Part shown: piece by piece, positions 37,342-47,024 of the stretch
Position numbering within the stretch: the first letter of the stretch is position 1
Layout: each line of letters begins with the position of its first letter
Origin: Acidobacteriota bacterium
Lineage (GTDB): Bacteria > Acidobacteriota > Vicinamibacteria > Vicinamibacterales > UBA2999
Length of the DNA: 64,000 bases
NCBI GenBank assembly: GCA_947465645.1
Contig: CANIBQ010000001.1
Span: 91,637 to 155,636 of the forward strand
Reading direction: 5' to 3'
The notes under the pieces: model-generated
What the model saw: the letters and a program-made list of their open reading frames with translations, nothing else
What the model was told of the DNA's origin: nothing
Databases searched by the model: none
Position numbers and translations under genes: made by a program

Positions 37342-39888
37342 GTGATATCCCGCCTGTTCGTGATCCTTGGTGTGTTCGTGATCCCCGCGTCGGCCTGGGC
37401 GCAGCCCGCGCCCGCTGAACGCAAGGAAGCGCGCGCCGTGCGCGTTCCCGATGGTGCCATTCGCCTCGACGGCCGTCTCGACGACGAGGCGTGGGCCAAG
37501 GTCGTGCCGCTCACCGACTTCGTGCAGAAGGAACCGAACGAAGGCGCGCCCCCGAGCGATCGCATGGAAGTGCGTTTTGCCTACGACGACGGCGCGCTCT
37601 ATGTGGGCGCGCGGATGTTCTCGAGTCAGCCGATCCAGGCCCCGCTCGGGCGCCGCGACGAAGGCGACCAGGCCGAGCACCTGAACGTCTCGCTCGATAC
37701 CTACCTCGATCGACGCACCTCGTCGACCTTTGGCGTGACGGCGACCGGCGTGCGGCTCGACTTCTTTCACAGGAGCGACAATTTCTGGGCCGAGGACGAA
37801 ACCTTCAATCCCGTCTGGCAGGCGCGCACCGCGGTTGATGGGCAAGGGTGGACGGCGGAGCTCTGGATTCCGTTCGCGCAGCTGCGGTTCAACGACGGTG
37901 ACCCGCAGGTGTGGGGACTCCAAGTGCGGCGCTGGGTGCCTTCGCGCAACGAGGAGGTGTTCTGGTCGCCGGTGCTGCGGACTGACGAGCGCTGGGCGTC
38001 GCTGTTTGGCGACCTGGCCGGTATCACCGGAATCCGTCCGCGGCGGCGGCTCGAGATCCTGCCGTACGTCGGGACCAACTCACGGCTCGTCGGCTCGAGT
38101 GATCCGGGCGATCCGTTCACCAGCGGCGCCAACCTCTCGGGCCGGGTCGGCGCGGACGTGAAGATGGGGCTCGGATCGAACCTCACGCTCGAGGCCACCG
38201 TGAATCCGGACTTCGGGCAGGTCGAGGCCGATCCCGCGGAAGTGAACCTCTCGGCCTTCGAGACCTTCTTCCAGGAACGTCGGCCGTTCTTCATCGAGGG
38301 CGCGAACCTGCTGACCGGCAACGTCGACAACTATTTCTACTCGCGGCGGATCGGCGCCTCGCCCGTGGGCCGCGCGAACGGCGACTTCGTCGAGTACCCC
38401 GGCCCCACCACGATCCTCGGCGCCGCCAAGTTGAGCGGCCGGCTCCAGTCCGGCACCTCGATCGGCATTCTCGGCGCGGTCACCGATGAGGAGTCGGCGC
38501 GGATTTTCGACAACCTGCAGTTCGGACGCGTTCGCGTCGCGCCGCGCACGGCATACGGCGTCGCGCGCATCCAGCAGGAGTTCGGGCCGCCCGGATCGAC
38601 GATCGGGATCATGGCGACCACCGTCCACCGGCAGCTGTCGCCCGGAGATCCGCTGACGTCGCTGCTGACGAAGAACGCGTTCACGGTCAGCGGCGATTCG
38701 GTGATGCGATTCGGCGACTACGAGATGCAGGGATACCTGGGCGTCACGCACGTGGGTGGAGAACCGGCGGTGCTGCAGCGGCTGCAGCGCAACAGCGCCC
38801 GCTACTTCCAGCGGCCGGATGTCGACTACGTCAGCTTCGATCCGCTGCGGACGTCGATGTCCGGCGCGAAGGGCGGCGTGTCGTTCGAGCGGCAGAACTC
38901 GCGTCATTGGGGGTTCGAGGCCGAGGCGGCATTCGAATCCCCGGAGTTCGAGACCAACGACATCGGGCGGTTGACGACGGGCGACGGCCTGCAGCTGAGT
39001 GGAGAAGTGGAGTACCAGGAGACGACGCCCGGCCGGTGGTACCGCGAATACGCGTTCACGCTGGGGCAGCAGCAGGAGTGGAACTACGGCGGCGATCACC
39101 AGATCGCCAGGCTCGAACCGGGTGCCGCCGTGACCTTGCCGAATTTCTGGGAAGTCACGTTCGGCACGCAGTTTGACTTCCGCAGGCAGGACATGCGGCT
39201 GACGCGCGGCGGGCCCTCGATGGAACGGCCGCCGTCGTGGGAATCGACGCTCGAGATTGAATCGAGCGAGTCGTCGCAGACCAGAATCAACTTTGACTTT
39301 GCCTACGGGCGCACCGACGGGGGCGGGCTGCTGTTCCTGGCGGAAACGGGACTGACACTCCGCCCGGGTCCGCAGTGGCAGCTGTCGATCTCGCCAAGCT
39401 ACGAGCGCGAGGTGGATGCGCAGCAGTACGTGACGACGCTGCGCGGCGGACGGCCGGCGACCTTCGGCAACCGTTACATCTTCGGCCACATCGACCGATC
39501 GACGTTCGCGTCGGAGCTGAGGCTCAACTACACGTTCAAGCCCGATCTAAACCTTGACTTCTATGCGGAGCCGTTCGCGGCCAGCGGGCACTACAACCGC
39601 GTCGGCGAGTTGCTCGCGCCGCGCAGCTCGGTGCTGCTGCCGGTGGACCCGGCGGCCCTGAATCTCGGCGAAGACCTCGATTTCAGCGTGCGCTCGTTCC
39701 GCAGCAATCTCGTCCTGCGCTGGGAGTGGCGCCCGGGCAGCACGTTCTACCTGGTGTGGCAGCAGGACCGCGAAGCGGAGGAGCGGTTCCGCTCGCGCGC
39801 GTCGGTGTCCGACATGTTCCGCTCCGTCGGCGCCCGTGGCGACAACTTTTTCGCCATGAAAGTGAGCTACTGGTTCTCCCCAGACTAG
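37342..39888 (+). CDS. DUF5916 outer-membrane-type protein with CBM9-like domain (copy 2)
   Basis: 848 aa from GTG 37342. A signal peptide ends at SAWAQP. The CBM9-like domain spans about 35-220 (IRLDGRLDDEAWAKVVPLTDFVQKEP, ALYVGARMFSS). The barrel part includes FFQERRPFFIEGANLL, FYSRRIGASP and many alternating strands up to MKVSYWF. It shares the FFxExRxFFxE block with copy 1. Divergent by 35 bases from the two-component operon. Two GGGGTCAGACCCC repeats follow the stop. Confidence 0.83.
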   Translation: MISRLFVILGVFVIPASAWAQPAPAERKEARAVRVPDGAIRLDGRLDDEAWAKVVPLTDFVQKEPNEGAPPSDRMEVRFAYDDGALYVGARMFSSQPIQAPLGRRDEGDQAEHLNVSLDTYLDRRTSSTFGVTATGVRLDFFHRSDNFWAEDETFNPVWQARTAVDGQGWTAELWIPFAQLRFNDGDPQVWGLQVRRWVPSRNEEVFWSPVLRTDERWASLFGDLAGITGIRPRRRLEILPYVGTNSRLVGSSDPGDPFTSGANLSGRVGADVKMGLGSNLTLEATVNPDFGQVEADPAEVNLSAFETFFQERRPFFIEGANLLTGNVDNYFYSRRIGASPVGRANGDFVEYPGPTTILGAAKLSGRLQSGTSIGILGAVTDEESARIFDNLQFGRVRVAPRTAYGVARIQQEFGPPGSTIGIMATTVHRQLSPGDPLTSLLTKNAFTVSGDSVMRFGDYEMQGYLGVTHVGGEPAVLQRLQRNSARYFQRPDVDYVSFDPLRTSMSGAKGGVSFERQNSRHWGFEAEAAFESPEFETNDIGRLTTGDGLQLSGEVEYQETTPGRWYREYAFTLGQQQEWNYGGDHQIARLEPGAAVTLPNFWEVTFGTQFDFRRQDMRLTRGGPSMERPPSWESTLEIESSESSQTRINFDFAYGRTDGGGLLFLAETGLTLRPGPQWQLSISPSYEREVDAQQYVTTLRGGRPATFGNRYIFGHIDRSTFASELRLNYTFKPDLNLDFYAEPFAASGHYNRVGELLAPRSSVLLPVDPAALNLGEDLDFSVRSFRSNLVLRWEWRPGSTFYLVWQQDREAEERFRSRASVSDMFRSVGARGDNFFAMKVSYWFSPD

Positions 39889-39935
39889 GGGGTCAGACCC
39901 CGGTGATGCCCCGTTCCGGGGTCAGACCCCGGTGA
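39889..39935. repeat. Two copies of GGGGTCAGACCCCGGTGA
   Basis: Copies at 39889-39906 and 39918-39935, spaced 29 bases start to start, each a near-palindrome (GGGGTC-A-GACCCC). The first begins right after the DUF5916 stop (39886-39888). They may act as a terminator-like hairpin or a protein-binding repeat. Confidence 0.85.
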
Positions 39936-39950
39936 CGAGGCGACTCAAGG

Positions 39951-39979
39951 TTGACCTCGGGTCCATCACCATGTAACAT
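39951..39979 (+). promoter_or_regulatory. Sigma70-like promoter of the second SahR-like regulator
   Basis: -35 TTGACC (39951-39956), 17-base spacer, -10 TAACAT (39974-39979). Start of transcription would be near 39986, inside the operator, leaving an 11-base leader to ATG 39997. Confidence 0.6.
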
Positions 39980-39980
39980 T

Positions 39981-40000
39981 CCATCCGGATATACGGATGG
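39981..40000. promoter_or_regulatory. Operator palindrome CCATCCG-n6-CGGATGG
   Basis: Perfect 7-bp arms (39981-39987, 39994-40000) around a centre containing ATAT. It sits directly downstream of the -10, over the predicted transcription start and the ATG at 39997. Like the site at 17393-17416, it is centred on an AT dinucleotide run, but the arm sequence differs, so the two regulators probably bind different sites. Confidence 0.65.
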
Positions 40001-40932
40001 TTGCGATTCTCGAACACATGACGGCGCTGTCGGACCCGACGCGCTGCCGGATGCTGCTGCTGCTCGAAAGACACGAGCTGACGGTCTCCGAGATCTGCGC
40101 GGTCCTGCAGATGCCGCAGTCCAGCGTCAGCCGTCACCTGAAAACGCTGGCCGATGACCACTGGGTCACCTCCCGCCGCGATGGCACCAGCCGCTTCTAC
40201 AGCATGCCGCTGGACGACCTGGACACCGCGGCCAGCCGGCTGTGGCCGCTGATCCGCGAGCAGGTCGCCGCGACGCCGGCCGCCGGCCATGACGACAAGC
40301 GCCTGGGCGGCGTGGTGTCCCGGCGGCGCGCCAAGTCGCAGGAATTTTTCGCGACGGCGGCCGGAGGGTGGGACCGCCTGCGCGGCGAGCTCTTTGGCGA
40401 CTCCTTCTATCTGTGGGCGGTCCTCGGCCTCATCGATCCCACGCTCGTGGTCGGCGATCTCGGCTGCGGCACGGGCCAGCTCACGGAGACGATCGCGCCG
40501 CACGTGCGCCGCGTGATTGCCGTGGACGGGTCCACCGACATGCTCGATGCCGCGCGCACGCGCCTCGGCGAACTGCCGAACGTCGACTTGCGGCAAGGCG
40601 ATCTGGAAGCGCTTCCGCTCGAGGCGGGTGAGCTCGGCGCCGCGATGCTCTCGCTCGTCCTGCACTACTCCCCGGATCCCTCGATCGCGCTCAAGGACGT
40701 CGCCCGCGTGCTGCGCCCGGGCGGCCGGCTGCTGCTCGTCGACATGCTGCCGCACGAGCGCGAGGAGTATCAGCAGCAGATGGGCCACGTGTGGCTCGGG
40801 TTCTCGGAGAAACAGATCTCGCGCTACCTGGCGGCGGCGGGATTCGATGATGTTCGCGTCAGGTCTTTGCCAGTCGATCCCGATGCGAAGGGCCCCGCGC
40901 TCTTCGCGGCGGTTGCCACGCGCGCCACGTAA
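39997..40932 (+). CDS. ArsR-type regulator fused to SAM methyltransferase, SahR-like, beside ahcY
   Basis: 311 aa from ATG 39997; ATG 40018 (MTALSDPTR) is an alternative. It has an ArsR winged helix (LSDPTRCRMLLLLERHELTVSEI, QSSVSRHLKTL) and a class I methyltransferase (LGCGTGQLTETI-type motif I read as DLGCGTGQL, then VIAVDGSTDML, RVLRPGGRLLLVDML). Same architecture as the protein beside metH, moderately similar. AhcY consumes SAH, the known SahR effector, and lies 85 bases downstream on the same strand. So I infer SAH-responsive control of itself and ahcY. Confidence 0.85.
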   Translation: MVAILEHMTALSDPTRCRMLLLLERHELTVSEICAVLQMPQSSVSRHLKTLADDHWVTSRRDGTSRFYSMPLDDLDTAASRLWPLIREQVAATPAAGHDDKRLGGVVSRRRAKSQEFFATAAGGWDRLRGELFGDSFYLWAVLGLIDPTLVVGDLGCGTGQLTETIAPHVRRVIAVDGSTDMLDAARTRLGELPNVDLRQGDLEALPLEAGELGAAMLSLVLHYSPDPSIALKDVARVLRPGGRLLLVDMLPHEREEYQQQMGHVWLGFSEKQISRYLAAAGFDDVRVRSLPVDPDAKGPALFAAVATRAT

Positions 40933-40955
40933 CACCGAGGCACCGAGGCACCGAG
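40933..40955. repeat. CACCGAGG octamer, three units
   Basis: CACCGAGG, CACCGAGG, CACCGAG starting at the base after the TAA stop of the SahR-like gene. A short relative of the stop-abutting arrays. Confidence 0.8.
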
Positions 40956-40981
40956 CAACACGTTCTTTTTAATCAACGTAG

Positions 40982-41003
40982 AGGCGGACCTTCAGGTCCG
41001 CCT
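40982..41003. repeat. Palindrome with CCTTCAGG core before ahcY
   Basis: AGGCGGACCT, TC, AGGTCCGCCT: perfect 10-bp arms ending 14 bases before the ahcY ATG, just upstream of its AGGAGA ribosome-binding site. As RNA it could hide or expose that site. Same architecture as 25952-25973. Confidence 0.85.
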
Positions 41004-41017
41004 GACAGGAGAAGGCA

Positions 41018-42519
<1,502 letters not shown>

Positions 42520-42520
<1 letters not shown>

Positions 42521-42568
42521 TTGTCGGTTGTCGGTTGTCAGTAGGCGGTAGGCAGTAGGCAGTGAAGC
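42520..42568. repeat. Heptamer array GTTGTCG to GTAGGCA
   Basis: Seven units in register: GTTGTCG twice, GTTGTCA, GTAGGCG, GTAGGCA twice, GTGAAGC. The first G is the last base of the ahcY stop TAG. A unit type changes into the one seen after the glutamine synthetase gene without loss of register. It leads straight into a terminator. Confidence 0.92.
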
Positions 42569-42603
42569 GAGGGGCGAGCCTTTTCAGGCTCGCCTCTCGT
42601 TTC
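42567..42603 (+). terminator. Intrinsic terminator after ahcY
   Basis: CGAG-G-GGCGAGCC, loop TTTTCA, GGCTCGCC-T-CTCG, then TTT. A 13-bp stem with one G-T pair and a weak T-run. Its CCTTTTCAGG core places it near the CCTTCAGG palindrome family. Confidence 0.75.
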
Positions 42604-42886
42604 AACTATTCCTTCCTGAAGGTCCGGACCCTTGAAGTTCCCCAGACGTTTGTCGGCGATCCCCCCACTTCTCTTGCTTACCTTGACTCCGCTGATTCTG
42701 AGCTGCGGCGGCTCCGATTCCCCTTCGCCTGAGTATGGGCAGACCATGACGCTCCCGGCGATATCGCTCACCCGTACGTCTCCGTAGGCCGCGTCGACCC
42801 CACGTAACGAAGGAGTGACCTATGGCGATCTCCTCCCGGTCGAAGGGCCCCTCGGGGAACCGCAGGCTAGAGTCAGCCGCCGCGGC
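42604..42886. other. Intergenic region without a convincing gene
   Basis: 283 bases between the ahcY terminator and the end of the convergent glycosyltransferase gene. A 26-codon ORF at 42822-42902 has a good AGGAG site but no recognisable product and overlaps the glycosyltransferase 3' end. I see nothing else. Confidence 0.5.
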
Positions 42887-43621
42887 TCAAGAGCGCTCGT
42901 AGCGCTTTCGTAATCCATTGACCCTTATCTTCCCGATATCGAGTGCCATCTGAACCGAGTGTCGCAGAGGCGATATCTTCGAATCGGATTTGTAGTGCCA
43001 CTCGATCGGGACTTCCGCTGCTCTTAGGCCTTGGAGTCGAGCAATGTATAGGACCTCGACATCGAAGGCCCACCCCGCGATCGTGGTCATCGGAAATACG
43101 GTGTCAACTGCCTTCGATGTAAAAAGCTTGAAGCCGCACTGTGTGTCATTGAGTCCAGGAAGTACCAGGACCCTCACGATGGCGTTGAAGGCGCGTCCCA
43201 GGAGGTGCCGAAAAACGGGCTCGCCGACGCGTCGCGACCCTGCTCCTTCTCTGGTGCCAATGGCGATGTCGCATTCCGCCGGCACGATGTCAAGGAAGCG
43301 TCGGATTTCTTGCACCGGCATCGACAAATCTGCGTCGCAAATCAACCTAAGGTCTCCGGTTGCCGCCATCAACCCCGCTCGCACAGCCGAACCCTTCCCG
43401 CCGTGCGCTTCGCGTTGAAGAACGACCCGACAATCTGTCCGCGCGATCTCTTCGACGATGGCCGCGGTCTCATCAACCGATCCGTCATCGACGACACGTA
43501 TCTCAAAATCGGGGCTGACGCTTGGAAGGTATGCACGCAGCTCCTCGACCGCTTGTCGGATTCTGCCTGCTTCATTAAAGGCCGGTATCACGATTGACAA
43601 ATGCACAACGCGAGCATTCAC
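42887..43621 (-). CDS. Family 2 glycosyltransferase, dolichyl-phosphate-glucose-synthase-like
   Basis: 244 aa from ATG 43621. GT2 fold: LSIVIPAFNEAGRIRQAVEEL, IRVVDDGSVDET, HGGKGSAVRAGLMAATGD, LICDADLSMP (DxD for metal) and GLNDTQCGFKLFTSKA. These fit enzymes that charge a polyprenyl phosphate with a sugar. The adjacent ArnT-like gene overlaps it by 4 bases and would use the lipid-linked sugar, so the pair probably decorates lipid A, glycan or protein. Coding DNA is less GC-rich than its neighbours. Confidence 0.88.
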   Translation of the reverse strand: MNARVVHLSIVIPAFNEAGRIRQAVEELRAYLPSVSPDFEIRVVDDGSVDETAAIVEEIARTDCRVVLQREAHGGKGSAVRAGLMAATGDLRLICDADLSMPVQEIRRFLDIVPAECDIAIGTREGAGSRRVGEPVFRHLLGRAFNAIVRVLVLPGLNDTQCGFKLFTSKAVDTVFPMTTIAGWAFDVEVLYIARLQGLRAAEVPIEWHYKSDSKISPLRHSVQMALDIGKIRVNGLRKRYERS

Positions 43622-45456
43622 AGGCCCATCCTGGGCGTATAGACATCGCCGACTTCCGAGCCACCTGACCCGATCGCTGCCCTCGAACAGGGATCAAGCC
43701 GCGGCGACGTCAGGATCACGATCGGGTCGCCGCTGGAGATCGCGATGCCCGCTGGCAAAGCGATGTCCCGTTTCAACATCCAGTAGTCCGACCGGGGCAA
43801 CAGAGCCACCGCGTATCCCTCGCCGTTCGATAACCGTCCCTGCAGTTCGTCTATCTGAGGACGCTCATGTTCCCGCCAGGGGCCGACCCGCCGCAGGTAG
43901 TAGTAGTAGGAGTGATTCGACAGCTCGTCGTACGGCAGGTACACATCCACTTCGGGCGTGGACGTCTGCAGAGACACGGCGCAATCGCGAAAATTCCGCA
44001 GCGGGTGACGCACGTCCATGGTCCGCTGGACGCTCAGCGGGTACGCCATGCTAGGCAAGATGATTGCCACTGTTGCGATCGCAACGCCAGTACTCAACGC
44101 CGCGCGAAGATGGCCTCCGAGCCACAAGAACACGACTCCAGCGATCAGCGGACGAACTACGCCTGCATTCGTCAGGATCGGCACCCCGAACGCCCTCCAT
44201 CGGAGCGGGCCTGCGAGCGCCGTCCACACGCTGACGATGAGCGCGAACACAGCGGCGGCCAGCAACAGTCGACGGGCGCGTGGCGGGACCTTCGAGAGGA
44301 GAGCGGCCACGGAGGAGGGACCGACCTGGGGCAAACGTGCGGCACGAAGCGCTCTCGACACCTTGGGCTCCAGCCCGTCAAACACCGCCGCCGCCGCACC
44401 CCCTGCGGCGAGGGCGATCGGCGGCAGGAACGGGTAAGCGTAATGGAATATCTTCGAGGTGCCGACCGAGATCACCGCGAACGGCAGCACCCACCACACA
44501 AGCAGCAGCCGCCACCGCCAGTCCCGCCCTGTCCATGCTTTCAAGGCGAGCACGCACATGCCGGCAGCGGCGATCCAATGGCTGCCTGCAAGGATCAGGG
44601 CCTGCCATAGAGATGAGTAATAAAAATGCCACGGTTCGAGATGCCGCACGTCAAGAGCACCAGTAAATCGCTCGAACACATGCACCGCAAACATCGTCTT
44701 CCACAACGTGCCTCCCATAAGCACGGTCTGATAGACGAACCACGGTGCGATGGCGGCGAATACGAGACTTAGCGGGATGTTCCACTCACGCCATCTCGAA
44801 CGGAGCAGCACGAGGGCATCTCGCCGCCACGCGAATGCGGCGGCGCACACGATCGGCAGGAAGAGCGCGGCGACGAACTTCGTCATGAAGCCGAGCGTAA
44901 AGTACCCGGCGAACGCCAGCGCATGGACCATAGAGTACCGGTTGTCCCTGCCCTCGGCCCATTGCGCGAAATGATAGATGCCCCCGCAGAAAGACAGGAC
45001 AAGAGCCGCATCCATGTTGTTGCTGCGAAGCCCATGCTCAAAGACCAACGTCTCGAGGGTGAACAGAACTAGGACGGCCACGGCTCCAGCGAGAGCTCCG
45101 GCGAGCCTTTGGCCCAGCCAGAAGACATAGACGAATGCGACCGCGCCAAACAAGGCGTCGGTGAAGCGAAGTCCGAACTCGTCGTGCGGCAAGAGGCCCG
45201 CGGCCATGGCTCCCGCGACAATCCAGAATTTAAGGGGCGGCTTTTCGACGAAGGGTACGTCGTACGGAATGGCACGCGGCGTTAGCCAATCCCCGGTCTC
45301 GAGGATCCGATCGACAGCATAGGAATAGATGGCCTCGTCACTCTGCAGGTCTCGCCCTGAAAGTCCCAGGAACAGAGGGGCGCAGAAGAAACAGAGGACG
45401 ACGGTGAGCCCGCTGTAGTTTGAAGATCGCGAAGCCGACGACGGGTAATCAACCAT
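43618..45456 (-). CDS. ArnT/PMT-like membrane glycosyltransferase
   Basis: 612 aa from ATG 45456; GTG 45516 would add 20 residues. It has about ten to twelve membrane helices. The N-terminal periplasmic loop has LQSDEAIYSYAVDRILETGDW with the acidic catalytic residues, then FVEKPPLKFWI, typical of GT83/GT39 enzymes that transfer a sugar from a polyprenyl phosphate donor. A soluble C-terminal domain follows. Overlaps the GT2 gene (ATGA). The acceptor could be lipid A or protein. Lower GC than flanking genes, compatible with transfer. Confidence 0.85.
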   Translation of the reverse strand: MVDYPSSASRSSNYSGLTVVLCFFCAPLFLGLSGRDLQSDEAIYSYAVDRILETGDWLTPRAIPYDVPFVEKPPLKFWIVAGAMAAGLLPHDEFGLRFTDALFGAVAFVYVFWLGQRLAGALAGAVAVLVLFTLETLVFEHGLRSNNMDAALVLSFCGGIYHFAQWAEGRDNRYSMVHALAFAGYFTLGFMTKFVAALFLPIVCAAAFAWRRDALVLLRSRWREWNIPLSLVFAAIAPWFVYQTVLMGGTLWKTMFAVHVFERFTGALDVRHLEPWHFYYSSLWQALILAGSHWIAAAGMCVLALKAWTGRDWRWRLLLVWWVLPFAVISVGTSKIFHYAYPFLPPIALAAGGAAAAVFDGLEPKVSRALRAARLPQVGPSSVAALLSKVPPRARRLLLAAAVFALIVSVWTALAGPLRWRAFGVPILTNAGVVRPLIAGVVFLWLGGHLRAALSTGVAIATVAIILPSMAYPLSVQRTMDVRHPLRNFRDCAVSLQTSTPEVDVYLPYDELSNHSYYYYLRRVGPWREHERPQIDELQGRLSNGEGYAVALLPRSDYWMLKRDIALPAGIAISSGDPIVILTSPRLDPCSRAAIGSGGSEVGDVYTPRMGL

Positions 45457-45542
45457 GTTCTGACGGTTTCGGTCCAGCGTACGGTACCACACCGATCGAA
45501 CAAAGAAATTGAACACGAACCGAGCAGAGAGAAGATAGAAGG

Positions 45543-46994
45543 GTGAACGACGCTCTCGTCCAACCCCTAGACGAGCACAATCAGCGGCTTCTCGCCCAGG
45601 TTCATCCTCACAACTGGAACAACCCGACGCCCGCGCCGCTGTATGACCTGGTGGTCATCGGCGGCGGGACGGCGGGGCTCGTCTCCGCGGCCGGCGCGGC
45701 GGGGCTTGGCGCGCGCGTCGCACTGGTCGAGCGCGGGCTGCTCGGCGGTGACTGCCTCAACACCGGATGCGTCCCGTCGAAGGCGCTGCTGCGGTCGGCG
45801 CGGGCGGTGCACGAGGCGCGCGCGGCGGCGGCGGTCGGCGTCACGGCCAGGACCGAGGTCGACTTCGCCACGGTGATGGGCCGCCTCAGGGCGCGCCGCG
45901 CGGATATCGCGCACAACGACTCGGCCGCGAGACTCACCTCGCTCGGGGTCGATGTCTTTTTCGGCCAGGCATCATTCGCCGGGCGGCGCGAAATCACGGT
46001 ATCCAGCGGGTCGGACACGACCCGCCCTGCGCGACTCACCTTGCGCTTTCGCCGCGCGGTGATCGCGACCGGCGGGCGGCCGGCCGCGCCGCCGATCCCC
46101 GGTCTCGCCGACGTCGCGTATCTGACCAGCGAGACCGTGTTCTCGCTGACCGAGCTGCCACGGCGGCTGCTCGTGATCGGCGCCGGACCGATCGGCTGCG
46201 AGATGGCGCAGGCATTCGCGCTCCTGGGATCGCGGGTCACTCTCGTCGACTCGGCGCCGCGCGTGCTCTCCGGCGAAGACGAGGATGCGTCGCGGATCGT
46301 CGCCGCCGCGCTCGCGCGGTCTGGTGTGGACTTCACAACCGGGCCAGTCGGACGGGAGATGATGGCCGCGGCGGACGTCGTGCTGGTCGCAACCGGCCGG
46401 AGCCCCAACGTGGAGGGGCTCGCGCTCGAGGCGGCGGGCATCAACGCGAGCCCGGCGGGCATCGACGTGGACGACCGGCTGCGAACATCGAATCACCGGG
46501 TCTACGCCGCCGGCGACGTCTGCTCGCGGTTCAAGTTCACGCACGCCGCCGACGCCATGGCCCGCATCGTCATTCAGAACGCGCTCTTCTTCGGACGCCG
46601 CCGCGCGAGCGCGCTGGTCATCCCGTGGTGCACCTACACGTTCCCGGAGGTGGCGCACGTCGGCGTCCCGTCGGGGGCCGCCATCACGATTCGGCTGTCG
46701 GAGGTCGATCGCGCGATTGTCGATGACGAGACGGACGGCTTCGTGCGCATCGATCACGAGCGCGGCCGGATCACCGGTGCGACGATCGTGGCGCCCCACG
46801 CGGGCGAGCTGATCGGCCACGTCGCCGACCTGATGCGGCGCCGCGCTGGCGTGGGGGAGCTGTCGAGCGTCATATTTCCGTATCCGACCGTTGCCGAAGC
46901 GCTGCGGAAGGCGGGCGACACCTACCGCCGCCAGGGCCTGACGCCGCGCGCGCGGCGAATACTCCAGCATTACTTTCGCCTGCTGCGGCGCTAG
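45543..46994 (+). CDS. FAD-dependent pyridine-nucleotide disulfide oxidoreductase, MerA-like without the C-terminal His-Glu
   Basis: 483 aa from GTG 45543. FAD site LVVIGGGTAGLVSAAGAA and the redox pair Cys71/Cys76 in GGDCLNTGCVPSK are intact. LLVIGAGPIGCEMAQAFALLGS binds NAD(P). Two oddities: the usual HPTxxE dyad reads YPTVAE, so the catalytic His is Tyr. The segment between GVDFTTG and ADVVLVATGR is about 30 residues shorter than in relatives. It belongs to the broad mercuric-reductase-like group of unknown substrate. No mer genes are nearby, so mercury reduction is not implied. Confidence 0.8.
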   Translation: MNDALVQPLDEHNQRLLAQVHPHNWNNPTPAPLYDLVVIGGGTAGLVSAAGAAGLGARVALVERGLLGGDCLNTGCVPSKALLRSARAVHEARAAAAVGVTARTEVDFATVMGRLRARRADIAHNDSAARLTSLGVDVFFGQASFAGRREITVSSGSDTTRPARLTLRFRRAVIATGGRPAAPPIPGLADVAYLTSETVFSLTELPRRLLVIGAGPIGCEMAQAFALLGSRVTLVDSAPRVLSGEDEDASRIVAAALARSGVDFTTGPVGREMMAAADVVLVATGRSPNVEGLALEAAGINASPAGIDVDDRLRTSNHRVYAAGDVCSRFKFTHAADAMARIVIQNALFFGRRRASALVIPWCTYTFPEVAHVGVPSGAAITIRLSEVDRAIVDDETDGFVRIDHERGRITGATIVAPHAGELIGHVADLMRRRAGVGELSSVIFPYPTVAEALRKAGDTYRRQGLTPRARRILQHYFRLLRR

Positions 46995-47024
46995 ACTTTC
47001 AGGCGGGTCCAACCTCCTAAGGCG

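Noticed and set aside
40933..41017. SAH riboswitch upstream of ahcY
   Set aside because: The gap has a simple hairpin and an octamer repeat but none of the conserved SAH-riboswitch core that I could place; protein control by the adjacent SahR-like regulator is a better explanation.
42822..42902. 26-codon ORF with a good AGGAG site
   Set aside because: No recognisable product, overlaps the end of a convergent glycosyltransferase gene; chance ORF cannot be excluded.
45543..46994. Mercury resistance (merA)
   Set aside because: No mercury-binding N- or C-terminal cysteines, altered C-terminal dyad and no other mer gene nearby.
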